This document shows, in pieces, positions 1-8,528 of a stretch of 36,639 nt of DNA. The stretch is from Pseudomonas sp. RIT409 (GTDB taxonomy: Bacteria > Pseudomonadota > Gammaproteobacteria > Pseudomonadales > Pseudomonadaceae). The notes beneath the pieces were generated by a model. It was not told the origin of the DNA and ran no database searches. It worked only from the letters and a program-made list of their open reading frames with translations. The translations under genes were made by a program, and so were the position numbers. Numbering within the stretch: position 1 is the stretch's first letter; each line of letters opens with the position of its first letter. The stretch covers positions 1-36,639 of the forward strand of contig NZ_QARE02000034.1 of the NCBI RefSeq assembly GCF_003052515.2, read 5' to 3'.

Positions 1-2
1 AA

Positions 3-1346
3 ACTGACGCGGCCATCACCACCAGTGGCGAGTTGCGCTTTGGCACCTGCCTGCTCAATCCACCTGCGGGCTATTCGCTGGGTGACCTTGAGCTGGGCAA
101 GCGTTTCGTGTCGAACCTGCTTTCAGGTGAGTCCGTCCGCGTGGAAGGCACCGCACCCTGGCTGGCGCAGGCGCAACTGCCGCAGGACGATCAGGCGAAC
201 CTGGCGATTCATGTGAGCTGCCTCGAACGGGAGCCGTCTGCCAATGAATTGCTGATTTACCCGCGAAACGTGTTGATCGCGGTGGACGCGTCGGTGGAAA
301 ACCTGGTTGATGTCGTACGTGCCGCGTTGCGTGATTCGCGCATCGCCGTACAGGCAGTGGCCTGCCTGCTGGCGAGCGAGCGCGACATGGCGCACTCTGC
401 GCTGCACGCTGCCGCCGCGGCCTTGGGTGTGCCGGTACGCTTCACGGCGCATGCTGTACCTGGCGACATGGCGCAGCGGGCCTCGCCGCACGGGTCGTCA
501 GTGCTTGCAACGGTCGATGGCGTCGCCATTGCGGTGGCGCCACAGCCGCTGGAGGTTGAACAGGTGGGGCGAGGGCGTGGACGCCTGGCGGTAATCGGGT
601 TGGGGCCGGGCGCTGCCGAATTCATGATCCCTGCCGTGAAGGCCGAACTCACGCGTGCCAACGATGTGCTGGGCTATGAGACCTACGTGCGAATGGCTGG
701 CCCCTTCCGAGCCGATCAGGTGCTGCATTGCACCGATAACCGCGAAGAGATGCAACGTGCTCGCCATGCCTTCGAGCTGGCAGCCGAAGGGCGCTCGGTG
801 GTCGTGGTGTCTTCGGGCGATCCCGGAGTGTTCGCCATGGCGGCGGCGGTGCTGGAGGCGCTGCACGAGTCCGACAATCCGCAGTGGCACGCGGTGGACC
901 TCGAAATACTGCCAGGCGTCTCGGCGTCCTTGGCTACCGCCGCACAGGCGGGCGCCCCGTTGGGCCACGATTTCTGCGTGATGTCGCTTTCGGACAACCT
1001 CAAGCCTTGGGACATCATCGAAAAGCGTCTGGAACTGGCGTGTCAGGCCGATCTGGCGCTGGCCTTCTACAATCCCATTTCCCGCTCGCGTCCGTGGCAA
1101 TTGGGACGGGCGCTGGAGATCGTGCGCCAGCATCGTCGTCCTGAAACACCCGTCACGCTGGGGCGTGACATCGGCCGTCCGGGGCAGACACTGCGCGTCA
1201 CTACCCTCGCCGAGCTCACCGCTGAGCAGGTGGACATGCGGACCATGGTGCTGGTTGGTTCGTCGCTGACCTGCACCTTCCCGCGCGGCGATGGCGCTCA
1301 ATGGGTCTACACGCCCCGCTGGTATGGCGCCAAGCCTGGGAAATGA
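3..1346 (+). CDS. cobJ: CbiG-CobJ fusion (precorrin-3B C17-methyltransferase), 5' end outside window
   Basis: Cobalamin (vitamin B12) synthesis in the cytoplasm. The reading frame is open from the first bases of the window, so the start lies upstream; 447 residues are visible. Visible residues 1 to about 190 look like the end of a CbiG-type domain, including GELRFGTCLLNPPAGYSLGD. From about residue 194 comes a complete SAM-dependent tetrapyrrole methylase: the glycine-rich GLGPG loop, the YETYV segment and the SSGDPGVFAMA motif typical of CobJ/CbiH, which methylates C17 during ring contraction. Fusion of the two domains in one polypeptide is usual in pseudomonads. The fold and the CobJ assignment are clear. 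Whether the CbiG half is catalytically active cannot be judged because its N-terminus is missing. The next gene is convergent, 186 bp away, and I see no obvious terminator between them. Confidence 0.9.
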   Translation, partial: TDAAITTSGELRFGTCLLNPPAGYSLGDLELGKRFVSNLLSGESVRVEGTAPWLAQAQLPQDDQANLAIHVSCLEREPSANELLIYPRNVLIAVDASVENLVDVVRAALRDSRIAVQAVACLLASERDMAHSALHAAAAALGVPVRFTAHAVPGDMAQRASPHGSSVLATVDGVAIAVAPQPLEVEQVGRGRGRLAVIGLGPGAAEFMIPAVKAELTRANDVLGYETYVRMAGPFRADQVLHCTDNREEMQRARHAFELAAEGRSVVVVSSGDPGVFAMAAAVLEALHESDNPQWHAVDLEILPGVSASLATAAQAGAPLGHDFCVMSLSDNLKPWDIIEKRLELACQADLALAFYNPISRSRPWQLGRALEIVRQHRRPETPVTLGRDIGRPGQTLRVTTLAELTAEQVDMRTMVLVGSSLTCTFPRGDGAQWVYTPRWYGAKPGK

Positions 1347-1532
1347 AGATGTCGAAGGTCGGAAAAAGCTCGAAGTCAGATAGGACCAGACGGGAAATAA
1401 TCAAGTATCGGCTGACGTAGCCCCTCAAATGCTGACTGACGATGTGCGCCCTACCGAGAGGCCATCGCTCGCTATCTGGCACGTGAGGCGCACCACGCGA
1501 TCACCCAACTGTAGGGCTGGCGGGTCGTTCGC

Positions 1533-2129
1533 TCACTGGATCAGATAGCCCCTGATCCCCGTGAAAATGATCTGTGCTGCCAGGGCGCAGACGAACAGCC
1601 CCATCAAGCGGCTGACGATCTGCAACCCTTGTTCACCCAGGATGCGCTCGATGCTATTGGACAGATAAAGCACGACGCCCACGGTGAAGCTGGCCAGGGC
1701 GATACTCACGATGGCGGTCAGCTTGTCGTCCCAATGGGGCTGGCTGACGCCCATCACCAGCAGCGCGCCGATGGTGCCTGGGCCGACGGTGATGGGGATC
1801 GTCAGCGGGACGATGGTCACGTCCTGCTGAACGTTGTCCGTCTGCACACCTGATTTGCCCTGCGCCATGCCCAGCGCCGAGATGAATAGCACGCTGCCCG
1901 CGCCTATGCGGAAGGCGTCGGCGGTGATCCCGAACACACTGAAAATCACTCGTCCGAACAAGTACAGCAACACGCTGGCCACCAAGGTGGCGAAGGCGAC
2001 TTTCCAGGCCAGATGGCGTCGCTCCTTGCGGGTATAGCCGCGGCTCAGGCTGATGAAGCAGGACAGGACGAAGAACGGGCTGTAAAGCACCAGCATCTTC
2101 AGATAAACGCTGAACAGCACATGAAGCAT
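1533..2129 (-). CDS. MarC-family inner-membrane protein
   Basis: A 198-residue, very hydrophobic protein with about six predicted membrane segments. It matches the MarC/UPF0056 family: an N-terminal MLVLYSPFFVLSCFISLSRG segment, and after it the family signature PLTIPITVGPGTIGALLVMG near residues 107-126. The family has no settled function; an early link to multiple antibiotic resistance was not upheld. The gene lies 62 bp downstream of retS on the same strand and could be read from the same transcript. No strong ribosome binding site is visible in front of the ATG, but the N-terminus fits the family. The family call is secure, the role is not. Confidence 0.88.
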   Translation of the reverse strand: MLHVLFSVYLKMLVLYSPFFVLSCFISLSRGYTRKERRHLAWKVAFATLVASVLLYLFGRVIFSVFGITADAFRIGAGSVLFISALGMAQGKSGVQTDNVQQDVTIVPLTIPITVGPGTIGALLVMGVSQPHWDDKLTAIVSIALASFTVGVVLYLSNSIERILGEQGLQIVSRLMGLFVCALAAQIIFTGIRGYLIQ

Positions 2130-2191
2130 GGGGTGGGCTCGTGGTGACAGATTCGGACCGGGGCAGTCTATCAGGCGCCGCCGACCGAGCG

Positions 2192-4987
2192 TCAGTTTCG
2201 CTGATAGCGATTCCGTTCGTCCGGCTCATCGCTCACCGGCGTGCGCGCCCGTTGTTCGACCCAGTACTCAACCAGTTCGCGCAGTTGCGAAAGCTCTACG
2301 GGTTTGGACATGTGCCCGTCCATGCCGGCCTGCCGGGCGCGGTCCTTGTGTTCCGCCAGAATGTGCGCGGTCAATGCCACCACGGGCGTACGCAGCCGCT
2401 GGTTGCCCACCTCCCAGGCCCGCAATTGCTGCGTTGCCGAAAAGCCATCGAGAATGGGCATTTCGCAATCCATCAGAACCAGGTCATAACGCTGCGCCTT
2501 CATTGCCCTCAGCGCTTCCTCGCCATTGCTGGCCGTGTCCGGTTGCAGGTTGAGCTTGCCGAGCATGCCACGGATGACTTTGGTGGAAATACTGTTGTCC
2601 TCGGCCACGAGAATGCGGAAATCACTGGGGACGTCGACTTCCGGAACGGGGGCTGGCACCGAGAGATACGCAGCCTGCCCTTTGTTGCGCTGGTTGAGTT
2701 CATCGGCCAGCGTGGTCTTGAGCGTGTACCCTGCCACTGGCTTGGCGAGGATGCGCTTGACCCCTGCGTTGCGGGCGATGACTTTGCTCGGCGCGTTGCT
2801 GATGCCGGTGAGCATGATCAGCAGAATGTCATGGTTCAGGCTCGGGTCTTCTTTGATTTTCGCCGCCAGTTGCATCCCGGTCATGCCGGGCATGTTCTGA
2901 TCCAGCAGGACGATGTCGAAGTAGTCGCGCAGGTGGGCTTTGGTGCGCAGCAGGGCGAGCGCTTCCTTGCCCGAAGGCACTGCGCTGACGTTCAGCCCCC
3001 ACGCGCTGCATTGCTGGACCAGCACTTTGCGACAGGTGTCGTTATCGTCCACCACCAGCACGCGTGCGCCTTTGAGAGGGCTGTCCAGATCGGCAGGCGG
3101 TTGCTCCAGCCGATCGGCATCCAGAGGCAAGCTGAGCCACAGTGTGCTGCCTTGGCTGGCGCCGCTCTGAATACCGAACTCGCCATTCATCAACAAAATC
3201 AACTGGCGGGCAATGACGAGGCCCAGATGGCCGCCCACCTTGCTGGCGGCGAGAAAATTCTTGCTGTGCAACTCGGCGTGCAGCAGCGCGTCGCGCTCCT
3301 TGGCGGTGAGCGGCGTGCCGCTGTCCTGAACGGCAATGCGCAGCCGCGGTTTGCCGCCCCGTGAGTCGAGCGCGACCACCAGCAGGATCTCGCCTTCGTC
3401 AGTCATTTTCAGTGCGTTTTCGAGCAGGCTCAGCAGCGTCTGACGAAGCCGCGTCGGATCGCCGCTGATCACCCGCGGCACTTGCGGCTGAATAAAACTG
3501 ATGAGCTCCACGCGTTGCTGCTCGGCTTTCGCCCGGAAGATATTCAGGCAGTCTTCGATCATCGCGTTGAGGTCGAACTGCACATCGTCCAGCTCGATCT
3601 GCCCCGACTCCAGCTTGGTGATGTCGAGAATCTCGTTGATCAGCGTCAGCAGTTCATTGCCCGCGCTGTGGATGGTTTGAACGTAGTCGCGCTGTTTCAC
3701 CGATAGCGGTGTTCCGAGCAGCAACTCGGTCATGCCCAGCACGCCGTTCATGGGGGTGCGGATCTCATGGCTGATCTTGGCCAGAAATTCGGCCTTGGCG
3801 TTGATCTCTGCGGTACTGGCCGCCAGTTCTCGGCTGATGCTGAAGTTGTCTTCGGTAATGCTGCGATGGCGCTCGCTCAAGGCAATGCTCATCAGCAGGC
3901 CACAGAGGCAGAACATACCCATCACGGCGATGATCAGCGTCTGGGCGGGAAGGGTCGTCAGCCAAAGCAATGCGGGAAGAATCACCAGGTTCCCCAGATT
4001 GAAGGCGATCATCGCGATCACGAAGGGGCGCGCCGGTGTGTAGCCTCTTTGCAGGTGATAGATCGACACCAGGGTGATGGTCAGCGTGGTGAGCGCGACC
4101 AACAGGAACGTCATGATATTGAGCGGCAGGTTATCGACGAACAGCACCAGCAGACCGCCGAACCCCACGATCAACAGTACGCCCATCAGCAGCCTGTTGA
4201 GGAATTCGGCACCTCGCTGGACAAAGAAACATTGGGTGTACATCAGCCCGGTCGCCGCGGCCATGAGCAGCGCAAGATGGGCGCTTGGCGTTTGCGCCAG
4301 ATGCCAGTGCGGCAGCCACAGTGCCTGCAGGTTCAACAGCAGGAATGCGCTAAGCCCCAGGCACGCTTCACAGGCGGCCAGCCACAGGCTGCTGACCGAG
4401 CGCGATTGCGCGTAGCGGGTGATGTTCTGCACGATCAACATGATCAGCGAGCCGAAGAACAGGCCGAGCAGGAGCGGGCGATGTTCATCCGCAGCGCTGG
4501 ACACGGCAGATTCCAGTGAAATGTTCGGTCGCAGTTCCTGGTCGGATTTCAGGCGCAGGTAGATATCCAGCGGAGTGCTGCTCTGCGGTATAGGCAGGAG
4601 AAAGTCGACGGAGGGGAGCGGTTGCTGGGCGCGCGGGACTTTGTTGCCCGAACGCAAATGATCGATCAACGATTCCCCGTTGAGGACGTACATGTCCACG
4701 GTCGCAAGGTCAGGTGCGAAAATGCGCACCAGTTGCTCATGAGGGGTTGGAGCGAGCCGGTAATGCAGCCAGAGGGCGGCATCGCGGCTGAAGGCGCGAA
4801 TCTGACCCAGCTCGACAGGACCGAACTGAGAGTCATAGTGAGGAGAACGAACGTCGCTGAGCTGAAGGTTGGCCTGGTCGTCGACAAGCGTCGACCATCC
4901 TGCACTCACCGCCGCGGTCGAAGGCGGCATACAGAGCAGGGTCATCATGGCGATGATCGAACAAGTGGCAATCCTGAGCCAGCGCAC
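2192..4987 (-). CDS. retS: RetS hybrid sensor histidine kinase (7TMR-DISM, HisKA, HATPase, two receivers)
   Basis: Inner-membrane sensor that in P. aeruginosa binds GacS and so shifts the Gac/Rsm cascade between acute virulence and biofilm states. The start chosen is GTG at 4987: a GAAGGGA ribosome site lies 8 bases before it and it begins a signal peptide (MRWLRIATCSIIAMMTLLC). Longer upstream starts would run into purD. The protein is 931 residues: periplasmic DISMED2 sensor about 30-155, seven membrane helices about 170-370, HisKA with HEIRTPMNG (H407), HATPase about 510-620, receiver 1 (phospho-Asp D696) and receiver 2 (D840). No HPt domain follows. The ATPase G1 box reads DSGTPL instead of a DxGxG form, so kinase activity may be weak. 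Position directly after purD and the full domain order match P. aeruginosa RetS, which has residues H424, D713 and D858. Confidence 0.93.
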   Translation of the reverse strand: MRWLRIATCSIIAMMTLLCMPPSTAAVSAGWSTLVDDQANLQLSDVRSPHYDSQFGPVELGQIRAFSRDAALWLHYRLAPTPHEQLVRIFAPDLATVDMYVLNGESLIDHLRSGNKVPRAQQPLPSVDFLLPIPQSSTPLDIYLRLKSDQELRPNISLESAVSSAADEHRPLLLGLFFGSLIMLIVQNITRYAQSRSVSSLWLAACEACLGLSAFLLLNLQALWLPHWHLAQTPSAHLALLMAAATGLMYTQCFFVQRGAEFLNRLLMGVLLIVGFGGLLVLFVDNLPLNIMTFLLVALTTLTITLVSIYHLQRGYTPARPFVIAMIAFNLGNLVILPALLWLTTLPAQTLIIAVMGMFCLCGLLMSIALSERHRSITEDNFSISRELAASTAEINAKAEFLAKISHEIRTPMNGVLGMTELLLGTPLSVKQRDYVQTIHSAGNELLTLINEILDITKLESGQIELDDVQFDLNAMIEDCLNIFRAKAEQQRVELISFIQPQVPRVISGDPTRLRQTLLSLLENALKMTDEGEILLVVALDSRGGKPRLRIAVQDSGTPLTAKERDALLHAELHSKNFLAASKVGGHLGLVIARQLILLMNGEFGIQSGASQGSTLWLSLPLDADRLEQPPADLDSPLKGARVLVVDDNDTCRKVLVQQCSAWGLNVSAVPSGKEALALLRTKAHLRDYFDIVLLDQNMPGMTGMQLAAKIKEDPSLNHDILLIMLTGISNAPSKVIARNAGVKRILAKPVAGYTLKTTLADELNQRNKGQAAYLSVPAPVPEVDVPSDFRILVAEDNSISTKVIRGMLGKLNLQPDTASNGEEALRAMKAQRYDLVLMDCEMPILDGFSATQQLRAWEVGNQRLRTPVVALTAHILAEHKDRARQAGMDGHMSKPVELSQLRELVEYWVEQRARTPVSDEPDERNRYQRN

Positions 4988-5040
4988 GGCGAAATCCCTT
5001 CGTGAATGAAGCCAGTTACTCTGGTGCGGCCGTGGACGAT

Positions 5041-5072
5041 CGGACGATCGCCTGTTTCCAGGCGATTGTCCG
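5041..5072 (-). other. Tetraloop hairpin in the purD-retS spacer
   Basis: Two 14-base arms (5041-5054 and 5059-5072) pair around a four-base loop. On the minus strand, which is the transcribed one, the loop is GAAA, a GNRA tetraloop, and the stem has one A-C mismatch. No T run follows, so it is not a standard intrinsic terminator. It lies in the 94-bp gap between the purD stop and the retS start and could act as a processing, pausing or mRNA-stability element. The function is inferred. Confidence 0.5.
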
Positions 5073-5081
5073 AAGCCGGCG

Positions 5082-6377
5082 TTACTCCAGATGTTCGCCG
5101 CGTTCCCGGGCAATGGCGCGGTAGCCAATGTCCTTGCGGTAGAAACAACCTTCCCAATCAATCTTTGCAGCCAGCGCGTAGGCCTGTTTCTGAGCGTCGC
5201 CAACGCTGTCACCCAGTGCCGTGGCGCACAGAACTCGACCGCCGGAGGTTACCACCTGGCCATCCTTCAATGCAGTACCGGCATGGAAAACCTTACCCGG
5301 CAATGTTGCCGCTGCGTCCAGGCCATGGATGGCCGCGCCCTTGGCGTAATCGCCGGGGTAGCCGCCTGCGGCCAGCACGATGCCAAGGCTGGGACGCGAG
5401 TCCCATTGGGCTTCCACTTTGTCCAGAGCTTGCGCCAAAGCGGCTTCGACCAGCAAGACCAGACTCGATTGGAGACGCAGCATCACCGGCTGGGTTTCCG
5501 GATCACCAAAACGGCAGTTGAACTCGATGACCTTGGGATTTCCGGCCTTGTCGATCATGAGACCAGCATAGAGGAAACCGGTATAAACGTTACCTTCCTC
5601 GGCCATCCCTCTGACAGTCGGCCAGATCACCTGGTCCATCACGCGCTGATGCACCTCGGCAGTGACCACGGGGGCTGGCGAATAGGCACCCATGCCACCG
5701 GTATTCGGGCCGCTATCGCCATCGCCGACACGTTTGTGGTCCTGGCTGGTGGCCATCGGCAGTACATTCTTGCCGTCGACCATGACGATGAAGCTGGCTT
5801 CTTCGCCATCCAGGAATTCTTCGATCACCACGCGCGAACCAGCGTCGCCGAACGCGTTGCCCGCCAGCATGTCACGCACGGCCGCTTCGGCTTCTTCCAG
5901 GGTCATCGCGACGATCACACCCTTGCCCGCAGCCAGGCCATCGGCCTTGATCACGATCGGTGCGCCTTTTTCCTGCAGGTAAGCCAGCGCAGGCTCGATC
6001 TCGGTGAAGTTCTGGTAGTCAGCGGTTGGAATCTTGTGGCGCGCCAGGAAATCCTTGGTGAACGCTTTCGAACCTTCCAGTTGCGCAGCGCCTTGAGTCG
6101 GACCGAAACAGTCCAGGCCGCGGGAACGGAACAGGTCAACCACACCGGCGACCAAGGGGACTTCAGGGCCGACGATGGTCAGCGAGACGTTCTTTTCAGC
6201 GAAATCCGCCAGTTGTTCCAGTGCCAGCACATCGATTGCGACGTTTTCGCACTTGGCTTCGATGGCCGTTCCAGCGTTGCCTGGCGCAACGAAAACCTTT
6301 TGCACGCGGGCGTCCTGTGCAACCTTCCAGGCCAGCGCGTGTTCGCGGCCACCGCTGCCGATGATGAGTACGTTCAT
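5082..6377 (-). CDS. purD: Phosphoribosylamine-glycine ligase (GAR synthetase)
   Basis: Second step of de novo purine synthesis: joins glycine to 5-phosphoribosylamine with ATP. The 431-residue length is normal for the family. The N-terminus MNVLIIGSGGREHALAWK is the PurD signature, followed by an ATP-grasp fold with KADGLAAGKGV near residue 145 and NTGGMGAYSPAP near residue 225; the substrate segment EFNCRFGDPETQ is near residue 290. A GAGG ribosome site lies 7 bases before the ATG. It sits 148 bp after purH, the same purH-purD order as in other gammaproteobacteria, so a common transcript is likely. The spacer carries a short dispersed repeat. Identification is secure. Confidence 0.98.
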   Translation of the reverse strand: MNVLIIGSGGREHALAWKVAQDARVQKVFVAPGNAGTAIEAKCENVAIDVLALEQLADFAEKNVSLTIVGPEVPLVAGVVDLFRSRGLDCFGPTQGAAQLEGSKAFTKDFLARHKIPTADYQNFTEIEPALAYLQEKGAPIVIKADGLAAGKGVIVAMTLEEAEAAVRDMLAGNAFGDAGSRVVIEEFLDGEEASFIVMVDGKNVLPMATSQDHKRVGDGDSGPNTGGMGAYSPAPVVTAEVHQRVMDQVIWPTVRGMAEEGNVYTGFLYAGLMIDKAGNPKVIEFNCRFGDPETQPVMLRLQSSLVLLVEAALAQALDKVEAQWDSRPSLGIVLAAGGYPGDYAKGAAIHGLDAAATLPGKVFHAGTALKDGQVVTSGGRVLCATALGDSVGDAQKQAYALAAKIDWEGCFYRKDIGYRAIARERGEHLE

Positions 6378-6430
6378 TTCAAAACCTCGATGACGCTAAT
6401 TCTGTTTGGGGCATTCGCCGGTGTGACGGT

Positions 6431-6460
6431 TGATCGTTCCCACGCTCCACGTGGGAATGC
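6431..6460. repeat. Dispersed palindromic repeat, copy 1
   Basis: An inverted repeat with 8-base arms TTCCCACG (6437-6444) and CGTGGGAA (6450-6457) around CTCCA, preceded by TGATCG. The 15-mer TGATCGTTCCCACGC (6431-6445) recurs in reverse orientation at 31106-31120. This type of sequence is scattered between genes in many Pseudomonas genomes. It lies in the purH-purD spacer and would form a hairpin in that mRNA. Confidence 0.7.
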
Positions 6461-6525
6461 CTCACCGCATCACGAGGTCGCAATGGCGCAGCAGACGCCT
6501 GCGCCAGTGCGGCCGATTTCATAAC

Positions 6526-8127
6526 TCAGTGGCGGAAGTGGCGCATGCCAGTGAACACCATCGCGATACCAGCTTCGTCGGCTGCCGCGATGACTTCCGC
6601 GTCACGCATCGAGCCACCCGGCTGGATCACTGCGGTGATACCCACCTTGGCAGCGTTGTCCAGGCCGTCACGAAATGGGAAAAAGGCGTCCGATGCCATC
6701 ACGGAACCGGCGACCTGAAGACCCGCGTGTTCGGCCTTGATGGCGGCGATGCGCGCCGAGTTCACCCGGCTCATCTGGCCTGCGCCGACACCGATGGTCT
6801 GGCGATTCTTGGCGTAAACGATGGCGTTTGACTTGACGTATTTCGCCACTTTCCAGGCGAAGATCAGATCATGGATTTCCTGCTCGCTTGGGGCGCGTTG
6901 GGTGACGACCTTCAGGTCGTCGGCGGTGATCATGCCGTTGTCTCGGCTCTGTACCAGCAGCCCACCATTGACGCGCTTGTAATCCCAGGCCGGTACACGC
7001 TCGGCAGCCCATTGGCCGCTGGTCAGCAGGCGCACATTGGCTTTGCTGGCAACGATGGCTTGCGCTTCGGCACTCACGGAAGGGGCGATGATCACTTCGA
7101 CGAACTGGCGCTCGACGATGGCTTTGGCGGTTTCAGCATCCAGTTCCCGGTTGAAGGCAATGATGCCGCCGAAGGCCGACTCGCTGTCGGTGGCGTAAGC
7201 CAATTCGTAGGCCTGGCGGATGCCGCCTTCCGGGCTGACCGCGACGCCGCACGGGTTGGCGTGCTTGACGATGACGCAGGCAGGCTTGACGAAGCTCTTG
7301 ACGCACTCCAGCGCGGCATCGGTATCGGCCACGTTGTTGTACGACAGTTCCTTGCCTTGAAGCTGAGTCGCGGTGGCGATACCGACTTCGGCAGGTTTGG
7401 CTTCCACGTAGAACGCCGCGCTCTGGTGCGGGTTCTCGCCATAGCGCATTTCCTGAGCCTTGATGAACTGGGTGTTGAAAGTGCGGGGGAATTGGCTACG
7501 GCCTTCGGTCGACAGGGTGTCGGCGCGCTGATCGATGCTGCCCAGGTAGTTGGCGATCATGCCGTCGTAGGCGGCGGTGTGCTCGAACGCCTTGAGCATC
7601 AGGTCGAAGCGCTGGGCGTAGGTCAGGCCACCGGCTTTCAGGCTGTCCACCACCTGGCCGTAATCACTGGCGTTGACCACGATGGCCACGTCTTTGTGGT
7701 TTTTCGCCGCCGAGCGGACCATGGTCGGGCCGCCGATGTCGATGTTCTCGATGGCTGTCGGCAGATCGCAGCCAGGTTTGGAGACCGTGGCTTCGAATGG
7801 GTACAGATTCACCGCCACCAGGTCGATCGGCTTGATCCCGTGCTCGGCCATGATGGCGTCGTCGGTGCCGCGACGGCCGAGGATACCGCCATGGATTTTC
7901 GGGTGCAGGGTCTTGACCCGTCCGTCCATCATCTCTGCGAAGCCGGTGTAGTCCGCGACTTCGACTGCAGCGACGCCGTTGTCCTTGAGCAGTTTGAACG
8001 TGCCGCCAGTGGACAGGATCTCGACACCCAGGGTTTCGAGTTCACGGGCGAATTCAAGGATTCCGGTTTTGTCGGAAACGCTGATCAAGGCGCGGCGGAT
8101 CGGCAGGCGGGTCGTCTGGTCGGTCAT
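6526..8127 (-). CDS. purH: Bifunctional AICAR transformylase/IMP cyclohydrolase
   Basis: Catalyses the last two steps to IMP: formylation of AICAR and ring closure. The start at 8127 (MTDQTTRLPIRRAL) is chosen because GGAAG lies 5 bases before it; ATGs at 8139 and 8142 in the same frame lack a ribosome site. The result is 533 residues, close to the family length. The N-terminal MGS-like cyclohydrolase domain covers about 1-145 (LISVSDKTGI, LSTGGTFKLL). The transformylase covers the rest, with KHANPCGVA, FRDGLDNAAKVGITAV and the QPGGSMRD end motif. A terminator-like hairpin with a T8 run ends only about 30 bases upstream of the start, so expression may depend on read-through from dusB-fis or on a promoter inside fis. 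Confidence 0.98.
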   Translation of the reverse strand: MTDQTTRLPIRRALISVSDKTGILEFARELETLGVEILSTGGTFKLLKDNGVAAVEVADYTGFAEMMDGRVKTLHPKIHGGILGRRGTDDAIMAEHGIKPIDLVAVNLYPFEATVSKPGCDLPTAIENIDIGGPTMVRSAAKNHKDVAIVVNASDYGQVVDSLKAGGLTYAQRFDLMLKAFEHTAAYDGMIANYLGSIDQRADTLSTEGRSQFPRTFNTQFIKAQEMRYGENPHQSAAFYVEAKPAEVGIATATQLQGKELSYNNVADTDAALECVKSFVKPACVIVKHANPCGVAVSPEGGIRQAYELAYATDSESAFGGIIAFNRELDAETAKAIVERQFVEVIIAPSVSAEAQAIVASKANVRLLTSGQWAAERVPAWDYKRVNGGLLVQSRDNGMITADDLKVVTQRAPSEQEIHDLIFAWKVAKYVKSNAIVYAKNRQTIGVGAGQMSRVNSARIAAIKAEHAGLQVAGSVMASDAFFPFRDGLDNAAKVGITAVIQPGGSMRDAEVIAAADEAGIAMVFTGMRHFRH

Positions 8128-8159
8128 CTCAACTTCCATCAAAAGCTAAAGGGTTCAGC

Positions 8160-8190
8160 AAAAAAAACGACCGCATCGAGTGAGGTCGCT
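8160..8190 (-). terminator. Intrinsic terminator after fis, in front of purH
   Basis: On the minus strand CGACC (8188-8184) pairs with GGTCG (8172-8168), followed by eight T residues (8167-8160). Flanking bases can extend the stem by a G-T and an A-T pair. It begins about 20 bases after the fis stop. Because the T run ends 32 bases before the purH ATG, it may work as a partial terminator or attenuator and not as a full stop. Confidence 0.7.
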
Positions 8191-8207
8191 TTTTGTGTGT
8201 GGGCGGC

Positions 8208-8528
8208 TTACAGCAAATCGTACTGCTTGAGCTTCTTGCGCAGGGTGCCACGGTTCAGGCCCAGCAGCTCGGAGGCTTTGGTCTGGTTGCCCTTGACGTA
8301 GTTCATCACGCACTCAAGCAACGGTGCTTCGACTTCCGAGAGCACCAGGTTGTAGACATCAGTGACGGCAGCACCTTCCAGGTGAGCGAAATAATTGTGC
8401 AGCGCCTTTTCAACGCTGCCGCGCAGGGTCTGACCCTCTTCGCTCGGCGTGTTGAGGTGCTGTTTCAAATTGACGTTGTCGCTCACGGGTGTTGTTCCAC
8501 TCACTAAAGTCTCAGTCATCATCGTCAT
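8208..8528 (-). CDS. fis: Fis nucleoid-associated DNA-binding protein
   Basis: Small homodimeric nucleoid protein that bends DNA and tunes rRNA, recombination and virulence promoters. The start at 8528 overlaps the dusB stop (ATGA), with AGAGG 7 bases upstream, giving 106 residues, the usual pseudomonad length. The C-terminal helix-turn-helix is strongly conserved: NQTKASELLGLNRGTLRKKL, ending KQYDLL. The overlap means translation is coupled to dusB, the same dusB-fis pairing seen in Escherichia coli. A terminator follows. A further in-frame extension upstream exists only because it lies inside dusB and is not used here. Confidence 0.97.
   Translation of the reverse strand: MTMMTETLVSGTTPVSDNVNLKQHLNTPSEEGQTLRGSVEKALHNYFAHLEGAAVTDVYNLVLSEVEAPLLECVMNYVKGNQTKASELLGLNRGTLRKKLKQYDLL

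Noticed and set aside
1347..1532. Spacer between cobJ and the marC-family gene
   Set aside because: Looked for a shared terminator between the convergent genes; no stem with a T run was found.
2141..3364. Long open frame (about 400 codons) on the strand opposite retS
   Set aside because: It is entirely antisense to the RetS receiver and kinase domains, has no family likeness and reflects high third-position GC.
4988..5212. Longer N-terminus for RetS starting at 5212
   Set aside because: It would overlap the end of purD by 131 bp and place 75 polar residues before the signal peptide; the GTG at 4987 has a good ribosome site.
5091..6524. Open frame of about 477 codons opposite purD
   Set aside because: Mirror of a conserved purine gene; composition is that of an antisense frame and no ribosome site is present.
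6871..8301. Open frame of about 476 codons opposite purH
   Set aside because: Antisense to the conserved PurH domains; rich in His/Asp/Gly as expected for a shadow frame.
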